A DNA stretch of 64,000 bases, from NCBI RefSeq assembly GCF_050942215.1, contig NZ_CP192056.1, positions 4,154,001 to 4,218,000 of the forward strand, in the 5' to 3' direction. Every line of letters starts with the position of its first letter. The stretch's first letter is position 1. This DNA comes from Sphaerimonospora sp050942215 (GTDB lineage Bacteria > Actinomycetota > Actinomycetes > Streptosporangiales > Streptosporangiaceae). Shown here piece after piece: positions 1 to 8,439 of this stretch. Under the pieces are notes generated by a model. It ran no database searches. It had not been told where the DNA came from and saw only the letters and a program-made list of their open reading frames with translations. Both the position numbers and the translations under genes were made by a program.

Positions 1-117
1 TGCATGAGTCCCTGCACGGGGTTCCTCCTGTACCTGCACATCCCGCGAGAATTGCGAGTGGTCGACTGCAACCTCGCCGGCCCGCACGGAATCAGTCTTG
101 TGCCGTCGGTCACATAA
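1..117 (+). CDS. 3' end of an unidentified gene (partial, weak)
   Basis: Reading frame 1 is open from the left edge to a TAA at 115-117 and encodes a 38-residue tail ending in GISLVPSVT. It has no family signature. It may be the C-terminus of a gene that starts outside the window, or chance. The flanking DNA is decayed, so a truncated gene is equally possible. Confidence 0.25.
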   Translation, partial: CMSPCTGFLLYLHIPRELRVVDCNLAGPHGISLVPSVT

Positions 118-236
118 AGACAAGAATCAATAACGCGATGCATCCATAAGTCAGGGGTTATGGGCGCCGATGGAGCCCCCGCTGTCGCTCCGGTACGGGC
201 GGCTATCCGATGCCCGCGTGCTGACGCGCCAACGTC

Positions 237-431
237 GTGGAGGCGGACATCGCCTGCGGACTCCTCGCCACCACAGGCGTGCCCGGCCTCGACCTGCGCG
301 AGCGCATCGTTCTCGCCTGGCGCCCCGACAAGGTTTACTCCAAGCTCCAGCGATGCCTTATGGAGCAGATACGGCGCGAGCTCGAGGACCAGACCGACGA
401 GGCGAGAGACGTCGAGAGCAACGGCAAGTGA
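237..431 (+). pseudogene. Short unidentified coding fragment
   Basis: A GTG-started 64-codon frame reads like real protein: a hydrophobic stretch (CGLLATTGVPGLDL) and then an amphipathic basic/acidic helix (QIRRELEDQTDEARDVES). It has no ribosome binding site that I can see, and I recognise no family. It lies next to other gene remnants, so I take it as the 3' piece of a truncated gene. Confidence 0.25.
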
Positions 432-501
432 GACCGCCGCCGGGATTCCACCGACCAGAACCAACTGTCCGAAACCTGCCGAGAGGACGCAGACTGGCGC
501 C

Positions 502-972
502 ATGAGCATCCAGGGGACACCGAGCACTGAGGCAGTGGAGCGAACGGTCGCGCGCTCCGAGATCACCGCGCTTCTGCAGCGCTACGCCAACATGGCGGTC
601 GAGAAGGCGGACTTCGCCGGTATGGCCCGGCTGTTCACCTCTGATGGGAAGTTCATCCTGCTCGACGGAACGGCAGTGCCGGTGACCGAGATCGAGAGGA
701 TCGTCGCCGGCAACGAGGCCACCTGGATCCGCCATCACCTCACGACCATCAACATCGAGTTCACCGGCGATGGAGAGGCGACAGCGGACAGCTACTACAT
801 CGCGTTCACCGATCTCGCCCAACCGGACCACTGGGGCCGGTGGCGCGACACCCTGCGCCGTGAAGACGACGGGCAGTGGAAGCTGACCAGCAAGCAGCCC
901 GTGGTCGAGGGCTACCACCCGGAGGGTTGGGTGGCGACCGTTCTCTTCCCCGCGATGCAGGCCCAAGCATAG
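502..972 (+). CDS. SnoaL-like / NTF2-fold protein
   Basis: A 156-residue protein of the SnoaL-like (NTF2 superfamily) type: an N-terminal helix (ITALLQRYANMAVEKADF), then a beta-rich cone with the typical LTTINIEFTGDGEATADSYY and WRDTLRREDDGQWKL strands. Family members are isomerases, cyclases, dehydratases or non-catalytic binders of small hydrophobic ligands, so the reaction cannot be named. The frame stays open upstream to 160, but that part is arginine/proline junk, so the ATG at 502 is chosen, where family similarity begins. The 3' end overlaps the reverse-strand SnoaL remnant. A second SnoaL-like gene lies at 2992. Confidence 0.7.
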   Translation: MSIQGTPSTEAVERTVARSEITALLQRYANMAVEKADFAGMARLFTSDGKFILLDGTAVPVTEIERIVAGNEATWIRHHLTTINIEFTGDGEATADSYYIAFTDLAQPDHWGRWRDTLRREDDGQWKLTSKQPVVEGYHPEGWVATVLFPAMQAQA

Positions 973-998
973 GCGTCGGTGTTCACGGCTGCTCTGAT

Positions 999-1139
999 GG
1001 CGGGCACGTACACGACCACGTCCGGATCGAGTTCCTTCAGCATCACGCTGATGTCCCGATCTGCAGGATCGGCGCTGACGAACTCGTTATCGGCGTCGTA
1101 GAAGCGCCGGATGCTCGCCAAAGGGGCGAAGTCAGTCAC
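999..1139 (-). pseudogene. Truncated SnoaL-like gene (N-terminal 47 codons)
   Basis: From a GTG at 1139, after a GGTGAGAAA-type ribosome binding site, the reverse strand encodes IRRFYDADNEFV and LKELDPDVVVYVPA, the usual start of SnoaL-like proteins (helix, then the first strand). Similarity then stops. The remaining frame reads out of family through the 3' end of the forward SnoaL gene. The rest of the gene has been deleted or replaced. It is probably the edge of a rearrangement and not expressed as a functional protein. Confidence 0.6.
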
Positions 1140-1149
1140 TTTCTCACCA

Positions 1150-1662
1150 TTATCTCATCGGTTGACGATCCCGAGCCGAGGTCGACTCGGGCGGTAGCAC
1201 CAGCCGCCGACCCAGCTCGGTGCTCGCCAATCGCAGCACCGAGGCGTACCATGCCAGACGCGCCTCGTCATACCGGGCGCTGGGAAAGGACACCGAGATG
1301 TCCGCGAAGAGGTCGCTTCCCTCCCACGTCACCGACACGCCGACGGCGACGAGCCCCTGCTCCGACCGGTGGCGGTTGAGCGCGAACCCCGTTCGCCGCA
1401 CGTGTCCAAGGTCCTGGAGCAGGTTGCGTCGTCGTGCGCCACCGCCCTCCGGGTCGCGATCGAGACAGTGCCGCAGCTCCGGGTCGGGCAGGGATGCCAG
1501 GAACAGCATGCCCGTCGTCGTGCGATGGAGGGGGAAGATCATCCCTCCCTGGAGGTCACCCGCACTGGCTGTCGACTTTCGACGCTGGCGATGAATCGCG
1601 TTGGTCTCCTTCGCGAGCATGGCGGGGATCGCGGGCTTCGGCCTGGTCGAACAGAGCGGCAA
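1150..1662 (-). pseudogene. IclR-type regulator remnant (effector domain only)
   Basis: The frame shows IclR effector-domain features: LAKETNA near the start, PLHRTTTGMLFLASLPDPEL (the usual 'PLHxTALGKALLA' region), then RTGFALNRHRSEQGLVAVGVSV, matching the conserved ligand-pocket strand. The N-terminal winged-helix domain is missing. The segment upstream (to about 1771) contains out-of-frame pieces such as SDEVIAALFDQAEARD. The family's normal length is about 250 residues, so this is a broken gene. It may once have regulated the metallo-hydrolase unit that starts at 2009. Confidence 0.55.
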
Positions 1663-1898
1663 TCACCTCATCTGAGTCGTTGATCACCGAGCCGCACAGC
1701 CATTTCCCGCTCGCATGCGGCCCTGGCCGTGGCCTGCGTTCGCTGGTGCGTCCGCCGGGCAGGGCGATCACATCGTGCGGACGACGCGGCTCGGGCGGAC
1801 GCGCAGGGCGAGCTTGCCGTCCTCGTCGATGACGTCGTGCAGTACGCGGTAGTGGGTGTCGCCGGTCCCGTCGGCGCCGTTGCCGGCTTTGTTTAACG

Positions 1899-1922
1899 CA
1901 ATCGATAAAAGATAGACGATTG
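1899..1922. promoter_or_regulatory. Inverted repeat, candidate operator
   Basis: CAATCG and CGATTG form perfect 6-bp arms around a 12-bp A/T-rich spacer, about 87 bp upstream of the hydrolase start at 2009. Dyads of this size are typical operators for dimeric TetR or IclR regulators. No intact regulator remains beside it, so its use is uncertain. Confidence 0.35.
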
Positions 1923-2008
1923 AGTCAAATTCGGGTAATGTGGCGGTCACCGCTCGATGCAGGCTCGGCGGTGCCGCACCGAACTCAACGGCGAACGAGA
2001 GGCGCAGC

Positions 2009-2995
2009 ATGGGTACTTGGAACGTAGGTTTATTCAAGGTGACCGAGATCGAGGAGTTCGTGATCCAGCTCGGCCTGCTGAACGGCCTCATTCCGCAGGC
2101 CACACCGGAGGTCATCCGTGAGCTCGGGTGGCTGCAGCCGCAGTACGTGAACGACGCCGGCGAGATCCGCGCCAATGTGCACTCGATCGTGGTCGACACG
2201 GGTGATACGAAGATCCTGGTGGATGCCGGTTGCGGCAACGGCAAGAGCTACCCGATGCAGCCCAGTTGGGGTGGTCTTGACACTCCCTTCCTCGAGAGGC
2301 TCGAAAAGGCCGGCTACGGCCGCGAGGACATCGACATCATCTTGCTGACGCACCTGCATCTGGACCACGTCGGATGGTGCTCGATGCAGGACGAGAGCGG
2401 GAAGTGGGTGCCGACCTTCCCGAACGCCCGCTTGATCCTGGTGCGCGACGAGTACGAGCGTCATCTGAGCCAGATCATCTCCTCGGACGCTCTTGACTCG
2501 TCGGCGACCGCGGCGGCCCAGGGCGAGGACGAGAGCGAGGAGGACAGGATCGCCCGGGCGTTCCTGCCCGATGCCGAGGCGCTGTCGAACCAGACCCGGC
2601 TCATCCAGGAAGAGACGTTCCAGCCGGTGATCGACGCCGGCCACCTGGAACTCGTTCCCCCAGGCACGGAGATCGTGCCCGGCGTGCGGTACGTGTCGAC
2701 GCCGGGGCACACCTCGGCGCACCACAGCGTCCGCCTCGAATCCGATGGGCAGGCGGCGTTCATCACCGGTGACTTCTTCCACCACCCGTTACAGATCGCG
2801 CGACCCGAGTGGAGCTCGGCCGGCGACTGGGACGCCGAGGTGCTGACGAAGAACCGGCGTGCCTTCCTCGAGTCGGCCGCCGGCACGGATCTGCTGGTCT
2901 TCGGTACGCACTTCGTGGAGCCCAGCGTCGGATACATCGTCAAGGACGGCGAGGGCTATCGCCTCACCCCGACCACGCCGGCTACGCAGCGATGA
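2009..2995 (+). CDS. Metallo-beta-lactamase-fold hydrolase (lactonase-like)
   Basis: A 328-residue enzyme with the dinuclear metal site of the MBL superfamily: H115-L-H117-L-D119-H120, H234 in GHTSAHHS, D255 in TGDFFHH and H301 in GTHF. Its size and motif spacing resemble N-acyl-homoserine-lactonase/alkylsulfatase-like soluble hydrolases. The substrate is not evident, and a small-molecule lactone or ester is plausible. The ATG at 2009 has GAGAGG six bases upstream; an upstream in-frame start adds a non-family leader. Its stop overlaps the ATG of the next SnoaL-like gene (ATGA), so the pair is translationally coupled. Confidence 0.8.
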   Translation: MGTWNVGLFKVTEIEEFVIQLGLLNGLIPQATPEVIRELGWLQPQYVNDAGEIRANVHSIVVDTGDTKILVDAGCGNGKSYPMQPSWGGLDTPFLERLEKAGYGREDIDIILLTHLHLDHVGWCSMQDESGKWVPTFPNARLILVRDEYERHLSQIISSDALDSSATAAAQGEDESEEDRIARAFLPDAEALSNQTRLIQEETFQPVIDAGHLELVPPGTEIVPGVRYVSTPGHTSAHHSVRLESDGQAAFITGDFFHHPLQIARPEWSSAGDWDAEVLTKNRRAFLESAAGTDLLVFGTHFVEPSVGYIVKDGEGYRLTPTTPATQR

Positions 2996-3480
2996 GTGCG
3001 GACGAGGGCAACTGCGACGGATCGTGCCACCAGCAGCTCCAGGCGCTGCACGACCGGGCCGCGATCATCGAGGTCGTAAGCAAGTTCGCGTTCTGCATCG
3101 ACCGCCGGCTCTGGGCCGACTTTGAGACATGCTTTGCCGACGAGATCGAGGTCAACACCATCCGGACCGGTAGGTGGGTGCGGTTCGAGCGCCAGCCCCT
3201 GATCGAGATTCTCCGGCGGGCCTTCGAGTCCTACACAGCCACGCAGCACATCAGCGCCAACCACCAGGTGAGCGTGGAGGGCGATGCCGCCACCGTCTGG
3301 TCGACCCTGAACGCGACCCACTACCGCCAGGGAGCGCCCGGGGGCGAGTTCCAGCAACAGGTGGGCTACTACGAGTACGGCTTGGTGCGTCAGGACGGCT
3401 GGAAGATCAGCTCAGTCCAGCAGTATCCGCACTGGCAAGCCGGAAACCAGCGCATCTTCGACAGTACGATCGAAGCCTGA
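2992..3480 (+). CDS. SnoaL-like protein coupled to the MBL hydrolase
   Basis: A 162-residue SnoaL-like (NTF2-fold) protein: HDRAAIIEVVSKFAFCIDRR at the N-terminus is the family's first helix, followed by QHISANHQVSVEGDAATVWS and GYYEYGLVRQDGWKISSVQ strands. This subgroup often sits in degradation operons for aromatic or steroid-like compounds as small dehydratase/isomerase-like enzymes. It overlaps the upstream hydrolase by four bases, so the two probably act on the same substrate chain. No further pathway genes follow, so the unit looks like a truncated catabolic cluster. Confidence 0.75.
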   Translation: MSADEGNCDGSCHQQLQALHDRAAIIEVVSKFAFCIDRRLWADFETCFADEIEVNTIRTGRWVRFERQPLIEILRRAFESYTATQHISANHQVSVEGDAATVWSTLNATHYRQGAPGGEFQQQVGYYEYGLVRQDGWKISSVQQYPHWQAGNQRIFDSTIEA

Positions 3481-3495
3481 GCACCACGCGCCAGA

Positions 3496-3882
3496 ATGCT
3501 GTCGGGCAAGACCCAGAGGCAGCCCTCGGGCGAGCTCAAGGCGCTCACCTTGGACGCACTTACGCCTTCCGCCAGGGCCTTGACGAACACCGGATCGCTT
3601 GAGGATCGTCCTCTGATCCGGAACCTCGCGACTGACTATGTCCGCGCCACCCCGCACTTCCCGGTCGGGGCGTGTGACTGCGGCACCGACTTGGCCGGGG
3701 CGACTACCTCCCCACACCAGCCGCGCGGCGCTTCACCAGCGCCACGCGAGATCACCGACGCCGATAGGGAATGGGTCTGTACGCACCATAGCGGCCGGGC
3801 TCTCCTCCACCACGTGAAGTCATACCGGGGACTCGCCGACGAAGACTTCGCCGCCCTCGATCGATGGCTTCGAGCCCTATGA
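3496..3882 (+). pseudogene. Weak open frame with a protein-like C-terminus
   Basis: This 128-codon frame has no convincing start, and its first 80 residues are low-quality. The last 45 (ITDADREWVCTHHSGRALL, then LADEDFAALDRWLRAL) look like a genuine helical C-terminal segment. I recognise no family. It is probably the tail of a decayed gene. Confidence 0.25.
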
Positions 3883-4243
3883 GTTACCCACGATCCGCAG
3901 AATTCGACAATTGCTCTCGCGATGTCCGTCAGGAGCCGTACGGTCATGTGTTCCAGTCAGAGGTTGTCGTCGCGGTGGTCCTGTCCGTTGCCGACACCGT
4001 GCTCAGCGAACTTGGGGCCGATGCGCCTTCGCGCCCATCGTTTCGGCCCAGCAGCGCCTGGCCATCCGGGCCTTGATCGAGGAGCAGACCGGGTTGAACC
4101 CAGCCCGCCTTATGTGCATGGCGTACATCACTCGCCTCGCTACCCTCCAAGGACCGGATGAACGCCTCCGGGCGAACGGCCCAAACCGCAGGTGACGATC
4201 GTCGCGACTTCAGGGCTCTCGCACCGCCTCCACCGGGCGTGGG
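3883..4243. other. Gap without a convincing gene
   Basis: No intact gene is visible between the weak frame ending at 3882 and the end of the copper ATPase. A short forward stretch near 4048-4180 reads QQRLAIRALIEEQTGLNPAR, which could be another protein fragment, but it lacks a start and a recognisable family. I see no clear terminator. Confidence 0.4.
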
Positions 4244-6355
4244 TCACCCGGCGGGGACGGCCTGTGGTTGCAGATCTATTCGACGGAGAAACTGGGCGTT
4301 GATCGCCACAATGATGGTGGACAGGCTCATCAGGACCGCGCCCACCGCCATCGGGAGCACGAAGCCCACCGATGCGAACACTCCTGCGGCCAGCGGGATC
4401 GCCAGGATGTTGTAGCCCGCGGCCCACCACAGGTTTTGCAGCATCTTGCGATAGCTGGCCTGGGAGAGCCGTCGTACAGCCACGACGGCGCGGGGGTCGT
4501 CGGAGGCCAGCACGATCCCGGCGGACTCAATCGCGACGTCGGTGCCGGCGCCGATCGCGATCCCGACGTCGGCACGAGCCAGCGCCGGCGCGTCGTTGAC
4601 GCCGTCGCCGACCATCGCCACCGTGTAGCCGCGCTGCTGTAGGTCGGTGACGGCGGCGTCCTTGTCCTCGGGCAGGACCTCGGCGAACACCTCGTCGATT
4701 CCCAGGTCGGCAGCGACCGCGTCGGCCACCTGCCGGGCATCGCCGGTGATCATTGCGACGCGTACGCCCAGCCGATGCAGTTCCTGGATCGCCGCCCGTG
4801 ATTCGTCGCGGATCTGGTCTTCCACGGTGAGGGCCGCACTGACCTTTCCCTCAGCCACCACGTAGAGGACGGACGCGCCGCGCGACCGCCACTCCGCGAT
4901 CCGGTCACGCATGGCCTCGGGGATCTTCAACTCTTGTTCGCGCAGCAGTGCCGGCCCGCCGACGGCCACGCCGGCTCCGCCGACTCGAGCCCTGACCCCC
5001 CGGCCGGCCATGGACTGGAAGCCGGAGGCGTCCGGCACCTCTACGCCGGTTTCCCGGGCCGCGGCAACGACCGCGCGGGCCAGCGGGTGTTCACTGTCGG
5101 CCTCGACCGCGGCCGCGAGTGCCAGCCAGTGGTCGTCGTCTCCGTCGACACTGACCATGCCGGTCAGGGCGTGCTCCCCCTTGGTCAGCGTGCCCGTCTT
5201 GTCAAAGAGGACCGCATTGACGCTGCGCATCCGTTCGAGAGCCAGCCGGTCCTTGACCAGAACCCCGTTGCGCGCCGACTTGGCCGTCGCGATCGAGGTG
5301 ACCAGCGGGATCGCCAACCCCAGCGCGTGCGGGCAGGCGATGATCAGCACGGTGACCGACCGGGTGAGCGCGGCGTCGGGCTGACCAAGCAGCGCCCACG
5401 TCGCAACGGTGATCACGCCGGCGATCACCGCGAGGTAGAACAGCAGTGCCGCCGCGCGGTCCGCAAGCACCTGCGTGTGCGACCGGGACTCCTGCGCCTG
5501 GGCCACCAGGCGTTGGATACCCGCCAAGGTGGTGTCTTCGCCGAGAGCGTCCACCCGGACGCGCAGGGAGCCGCCGACGACCACGCTCGCGGCGACCACG
5601 CGACCGCCCGCTTCTCGTGGTACGGGCTTGGACTCACCGGTGATCATCGACTCGTCCACTTCGCCTGCCCCCTGGACGATGACGCCGTCCGCGGGGACTC
5701 GGCCGCCTGGGCGCACAAGGACCACGTCACCGACGGCGAGGTCCCCGATGCAGACCCGCTCGACCTCGCCGTCGCCGGTCACGCGCTCCGCCTCATCCGG
5801 CAGCAGTTCGGCGAGGGCCGCCAGTGCCCCCTGGGCCTGGCCAACCGCGCGCATCTCCATCCAGTGGCCGAGCAGCATGATGGTGATCAGCAAGCACAGC
5901 TCCCACCACACCTCCACATCGAACCAGCCGAGACTGGCGGTGAGGCTGGCGCCGAACGCCACCGCGATCGCCATGCCGATCAGCAACATCATCCCCGGGC
6001 GGCGCTCCCGCGCTTCCTCCATGGCGCCGGTCAGGAACGGCCAGCCCCCATAGAAGAAGACCACCGTGCCGAGGACGGGTGCCACCAGAGATGATCCGGG
6101 GAACGCAGGTGCACTGTAGCCGAGCCAATCCTGGAGATGGTGGCTATAGAAGACGACCGGGACGGTCAGGAGCAGGGACAGCCGGAAGCGGTCCCGGAAC
6201 ACAGCCGCGTGGCCTTCATGCCCACCACCATGGTGTCCCTCGTGGTGACCGCTGTGCTCGTGCTCGGCCGTGTCGTGCTCGCGGTGTCGCACCCCATGCG
6301 TCTGAGGAGCCTCATCGGGGTGTGAGGAGTGGCGGTCGTGTTGGTGGTCGCTCAT
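4244..6355 (-). CDS. copB: Copper-translocating P1B-type ATPase (CPH/CopB type)
   Basis: A 703-residue membrane pump. A histidine-rich cytosolic N-terminus (first ~45 residues) replaces the usual CxxC metal domain. Hydrophobic segments, the actuator loop with TGES, and the transmembrane motif C341-P-H343 follow. The phosphorylation site is D385 in DKTGTLTKGE, and GDGVNDAPAL is the hinge motif. CPH in the sixth membrane segment plus a His-rich leader marks the CopB/P1B-3 branch, thought to export Cu(II), unlike CPC CopA. The ATG at 6355 has AGGAAGG seven bases upstream. The pump is intact although the adjacent chaperone and repressor are frameshifted, so expression may now be unregulated. Confidence 0.9.
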   Translation of the reverse strand: MSDHQHDRHSSHPDEAPQTHGVRHREHDTAEHEHSGHHEGHHGGGHEGHAAVFRDRFRLSLLLTVPVVFYSHHLQDWLGYSAPAFPGSSLVAPVLGTVVFFYGGWPFLTGAMEEARERRPGMMLLIGMAIAVAFGASLTASLGWFDVEVWWELCLLITIMLLGHWMEMRAVGQAQGALAALAELLPDEAERVTGDGEVERVCIGDLAVGDVVLVRPGGRVPADGVIVQGAGEVDESMITGESKPVPREAGGRVVAASVVVGGSLRVRVDALGEDTTLAGIQRLVAQAQESRSHTQVLADRAAALLFYLAVIAGVITVATWALLGQPDAALTRSVTVLIIACPHALGLAIPLVTSIATAKSARNGVLVKDRLALERMRSVNAVLFDKTGTLTKGEHALTGMVSVDGDDDHWLALAAAVEADSEHPLARAVVAAARETGVEVPDASGFQSMAGRGVRARVGGAGVAVGGPALLREQELKIPEAMRDRIAEWRSRGASVLYVVAEGKVSAALTVEDQIRDESRAAIQELHRLGVRVAMITGDARQVADAVAADLGIDEVFAEVLPEDKDAAVTDLQQRGYTVAMVGDGVNDAPALARADVGIAIGAGTDVAIESAGIVLASDDPRAVVAVRRLSQASYRKMLQNLWWAAGYNILAIPLAAGVFASVGFVLPMAVGAVLMSLSTIIVAINAQFLRRIDLQPQAVPAG

Positions 6356-6458
6356 GATTTCGCCTTCCTGGCTTGGCCGAGTCGAGTGAGAAGCGTCGTG
6401 GTGAGTCGTCGGAGCCTGACTTGGCCGACTCGGACGTCGCAGCCCAGCAGACACGGCG

Positions 6459-6607
6459 TCACAGCGTAGGGGCTGTGCCGGTGGAGGTGCCGTCGGTGAC
6501 CAGATCGACGTTCACGACGGTGGCACCCTCACGGCCTTGAGCTCCGTGGCGACGGCGTGCTCGCAGTGCCACAGATCATGCCGGTCACGGTACGTCTGGG
6601 CGGTCAT
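6459..6607 (-). pseudogene. Frameshifted CopZ-like copper chaperone
   Basis: Translating piecewise recovers a heavy-metal-associated domain. MTAQTY starts at 6607; VTGMICG sits in a second frame; CEHAVATELKAV is back in the first; GATVVNVDLVTDGTST is in another frame and ends with a stop at 6459-6461. Together these give the ~68-residue CopZ pattern VTGMxCGHC...A(V), but at least three small indels destroy the frame. The metal-binding loop itself is hit: the His codon between the two Cys is short by one base. It lies directly upstream of the copper ATPase on the same strand. Confidence 0.7.
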
Positions 6608-6675
6608 GTCGGGTTCCCTTGTGTTAGTGGATTCGTCGGCCGCGGCCGAAGCCGCCGTGGCCGTACCGGTGCCGC

Positions 6676-6745
6676 TTACGGCGGGGCGCAGCAGCTACAG
6701 CCACCGGCACCGTGGTCCAGCAGCGGCAGCAATCGGGTTTTCCAT
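6676..6745 (-). other. Small Cys-rich segment between copZ and csoR remnants
   Basis: In one reverse frame the DNA reads LLPLLDHGAGGCSCCAPP and then a stop, a Cys cluster that could bind metal. It has no independent start: an ATG at about 6744 belongs to another frame. It may be a broken small metal-binding protein of the copper cassette. This rests on composition only. Confidence 0.25.
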
Positions 6746-6766
6746 GAGAGCGATCCTTCAGGGGTG

Positions 6767-7069
6767 TCACGACCGGACAAGCCGGGCGATGGCCGCGGCG
6801 GTCTCGGTCCGCTTTTCGTCGGCTTCCTCGCCGCCGACCCGGGCGGCATCGGTGACGCGATGCCGCAGGTGCTCATCGAGCAGAGAGAGCGCGACGGTCT
6901 GCAGGGCCTTCGTTGCGGCACTGACCTGGGTGAGAATGCCGATGCAGCAGGTCTCCTCATCAGGCCATGCGCTGCAGTCCACGAACCTGCCCCTCGATCC
7001 GCTTGAGGCGGTTCGGCAGAGCCTGCTTCTCGGCGATGTGACCGGGGGATGTCGTCTCGCCACTCTCAC
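6767..7069 (-). pseudogene. csoR: Frameshifted CsoR-family copper-sensing repressor
   Basis: The C-terminal frame carries CCIGILTQVSAATKALQTV and LSLLDEHLRHRVTDAA, the signature of the CsoR/RcnR helical repressors. The N-terminal part (HIAEKQALPNRLKRIEGQV, then RGLQRM) lies in another frame and hits a TGA at 6960-6962, so a one-base shift splits the gene. In addition, the third metal ligand, normally Cys in HLRHC, is Arg. CsoR represses copper efflux genes until Cu(I) binds Cys-His-Cys. Here both folding and sensing should be lost. An AAGGAAGG site precedes the GTG. Confidence 0.75.
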
Positions 7070-7387
7070 CTTCCTTATTACCCCCTAGGGGTATATCGAC
7101 CAGTAGCTAAGATACCAGGCTGGGAGAAGAAGCCAAGAGCCTGTCGCCGTGCTGGTCACGACGGCCGGCAGCCGTCCGCGGCGAGAATGTCGTCCTGTAC
7201 TTCTCGCGTCGGATGCCGATCCCGCCGGTGGTCGGCCAGCCGATGCCGCTGTCGGCGGTATCGGTCAGACCGGAGTCGGGGGCTCGCCGGGCCTCGCTCG
7301 ACAACTCGGGGCGGAAGTGAGCATCTACCGGGGCACCGCGACCTCTGCACGGCCGTCGGCCGCACCCTTGGCACACGGCAATGCGAA

Positions 7388-7600
7388 GTGGACAACCTGC
7401 GGGAGATCGTCGCCCCGGCCGCCGAAGTCGACCTGGACACCGCCCTGGCCGCGCTGCGACAGATCCCGCGAGCGGGTGAACGCCGCCCGGGTCATCTTGC
7501 GCTACAACGCCTCGATCGCTGAACTTGTGGGACGTCGAATGCCGCTACTGCCCGCTGATCGTCTGCTGATGCTGGTTTGTCGCCGTTGTGGTCAAAAGTC
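7388..7600 (+). pseudogene. Unidentified two-frame coding remnant
   Basis: Forward codons encode VDNLREIVAPAAEVDLDTAL and then, after a frame change near 7470, VNAARVILRYNASIAELVGR and LLPADRLLMLVCRRCG. Both halves are clearly protein-like and join into one helical sequence, but no single frame carries it and there is no start. I do not recognise the family. It overlaps the 3' end of the DUF1905 gene by a few bases. From 7070 to 7387 I see no supported feature. Confidence 0.3.
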
Positions 7601-7894
7601 GATGAGTTCGACGGTTACGGTCGTGATATCACCTGCGTCGAGGGCTTCGGCTGTGCGGACAGCACGTTTGATGGGCAGCGCGTAGCTGCCACGGGCGCTG
7701 TCCGGGAAGATCGAGGTCTTCCATGTGCTCCCGCCGACCGTGACCCGCACCCGCAGCGAACCGAAGCCTCGACGCAGTCCGCCCGCCAGGTCACGGATCT
7801 CCTCGGACGCCTCGGTAGGCAGGCTCACGAAGGTCCACGTGTCGGCGCGCCGGGCCTCCCATATCCACAGCTCGGCGTCAAAAGCGATCACCAC
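7592..7894 (-). CDS. DUF1905 domain protein
   Basis: A 100-residue protein with the whole DUF1905 fold: FDAELWIWEA at the start, TWTFVSLP, a central RVRVTVGGSTWKTSIFPD strand pair and the characteristic GSYALPIKRAVRTAEAL near the C-terminus. The function of this small beta-barrel domain is not established. The start is one of two adjacent GTG codons (7894 or 7891). No clear Shine-Dalgarno is seen, so the start is uncertain by a codon. It diverges from the DUF427 gene at 8048. Confidence 0.75.
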   Translation of the reverse strand: MVIAFDAELWIWEARRADTWTFVSLPTEASEEIRDLAGGLRRGFGSLRVRVTVGGSTWKTSIFPDSARGSYALPIKRAVRTAEALDAGDITTVTVELIDF

Positions 7895-8047
7895 GAATAC
7901 ATCATGACACCGGGGTCCGACAGTCCTGGGTTTCCGTGGTACGCACACCGGGCACTCCCCGTCGACGTGAAGAGCACCCGTCGAACACGCCGACCTGCCG
8001 CTGACATCGCGCTGGCGGCCGGAGAGGACGTCTGATGGGATCGGTCT

Positions 8048-8416
8048 ATGAACACACGAGGACATGAAATCGAGGTCACCCCTGGATCGGACCGGGTCGT
8101 GGTGCGGGTCGAGGACGTGGTCGTCGCGACCTCCTCCCGGCCGATCGTGCTCACCGAGACGGGCTGTCCACCGCGCTACTACCTGCCGCCGGCGGACGTG
8201 AAGATGGACATGCTCAGATCGTCGACGACGACGTCGCACTGCCCGTTCAAGGGCGACGCCACCTACTGGTCGGTCCAGATCGGTGACGATGTGGCCGAGG
8301 ATGTGGTCTGGTCCTACACGAAGCCGTTCCCGAGGGTGGAGAAGATCGCCGGATTGCTCGCCTTCTGGGCCGAGAAGCCAGGCGTCACACTCGAGGTGAA
8401 CGGACAGACCGTGTGA
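8048..8416 (+). CDS. DUF427 domain protein
   Basis: A 122-residue DUF427 protein, normal length for the family. It shows SRPIVLTETGCPPRYYLPP, the HCPFKGDATYWSV core and the final WSYTKPFPRVEKIAGLLAF segment. The family is common in actinobacteria, is a small beta-rich fold and has no firmly known reaction. Catalysis cannot be judged from sequence. The ATG at 8048 fits the family start. Upstream spacing contains only a weak purine stretch. It appears intact in an otherwise decayed neighbourhood. Confidence 0.8.
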   Translation: MNTRGHEIEVTPGSDRVVVRVEDVVVATSSRPIVLTETGCPPRYYLPPADVKMDMLRSSTTTSHCPFKGDATYWSVQIGDDVAEDVVWSYTKPFPRVEKIAGLLAFWAEKPGVTLEVNGQTV

Positions 8417-8439
8417 GCGTCGCGGGTGGTGATCGCCGC

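Noticed and set aside
1768..2244. Reverse gene opposite the MBL start
   Set aside because: Most of it is antisense to the hydrolase. The last ~35 codons read protein-like (THYRVLHDVIDEDGKLALRV), but there is no start of its own; perhaps another tiny remnant, not enough to annotate.
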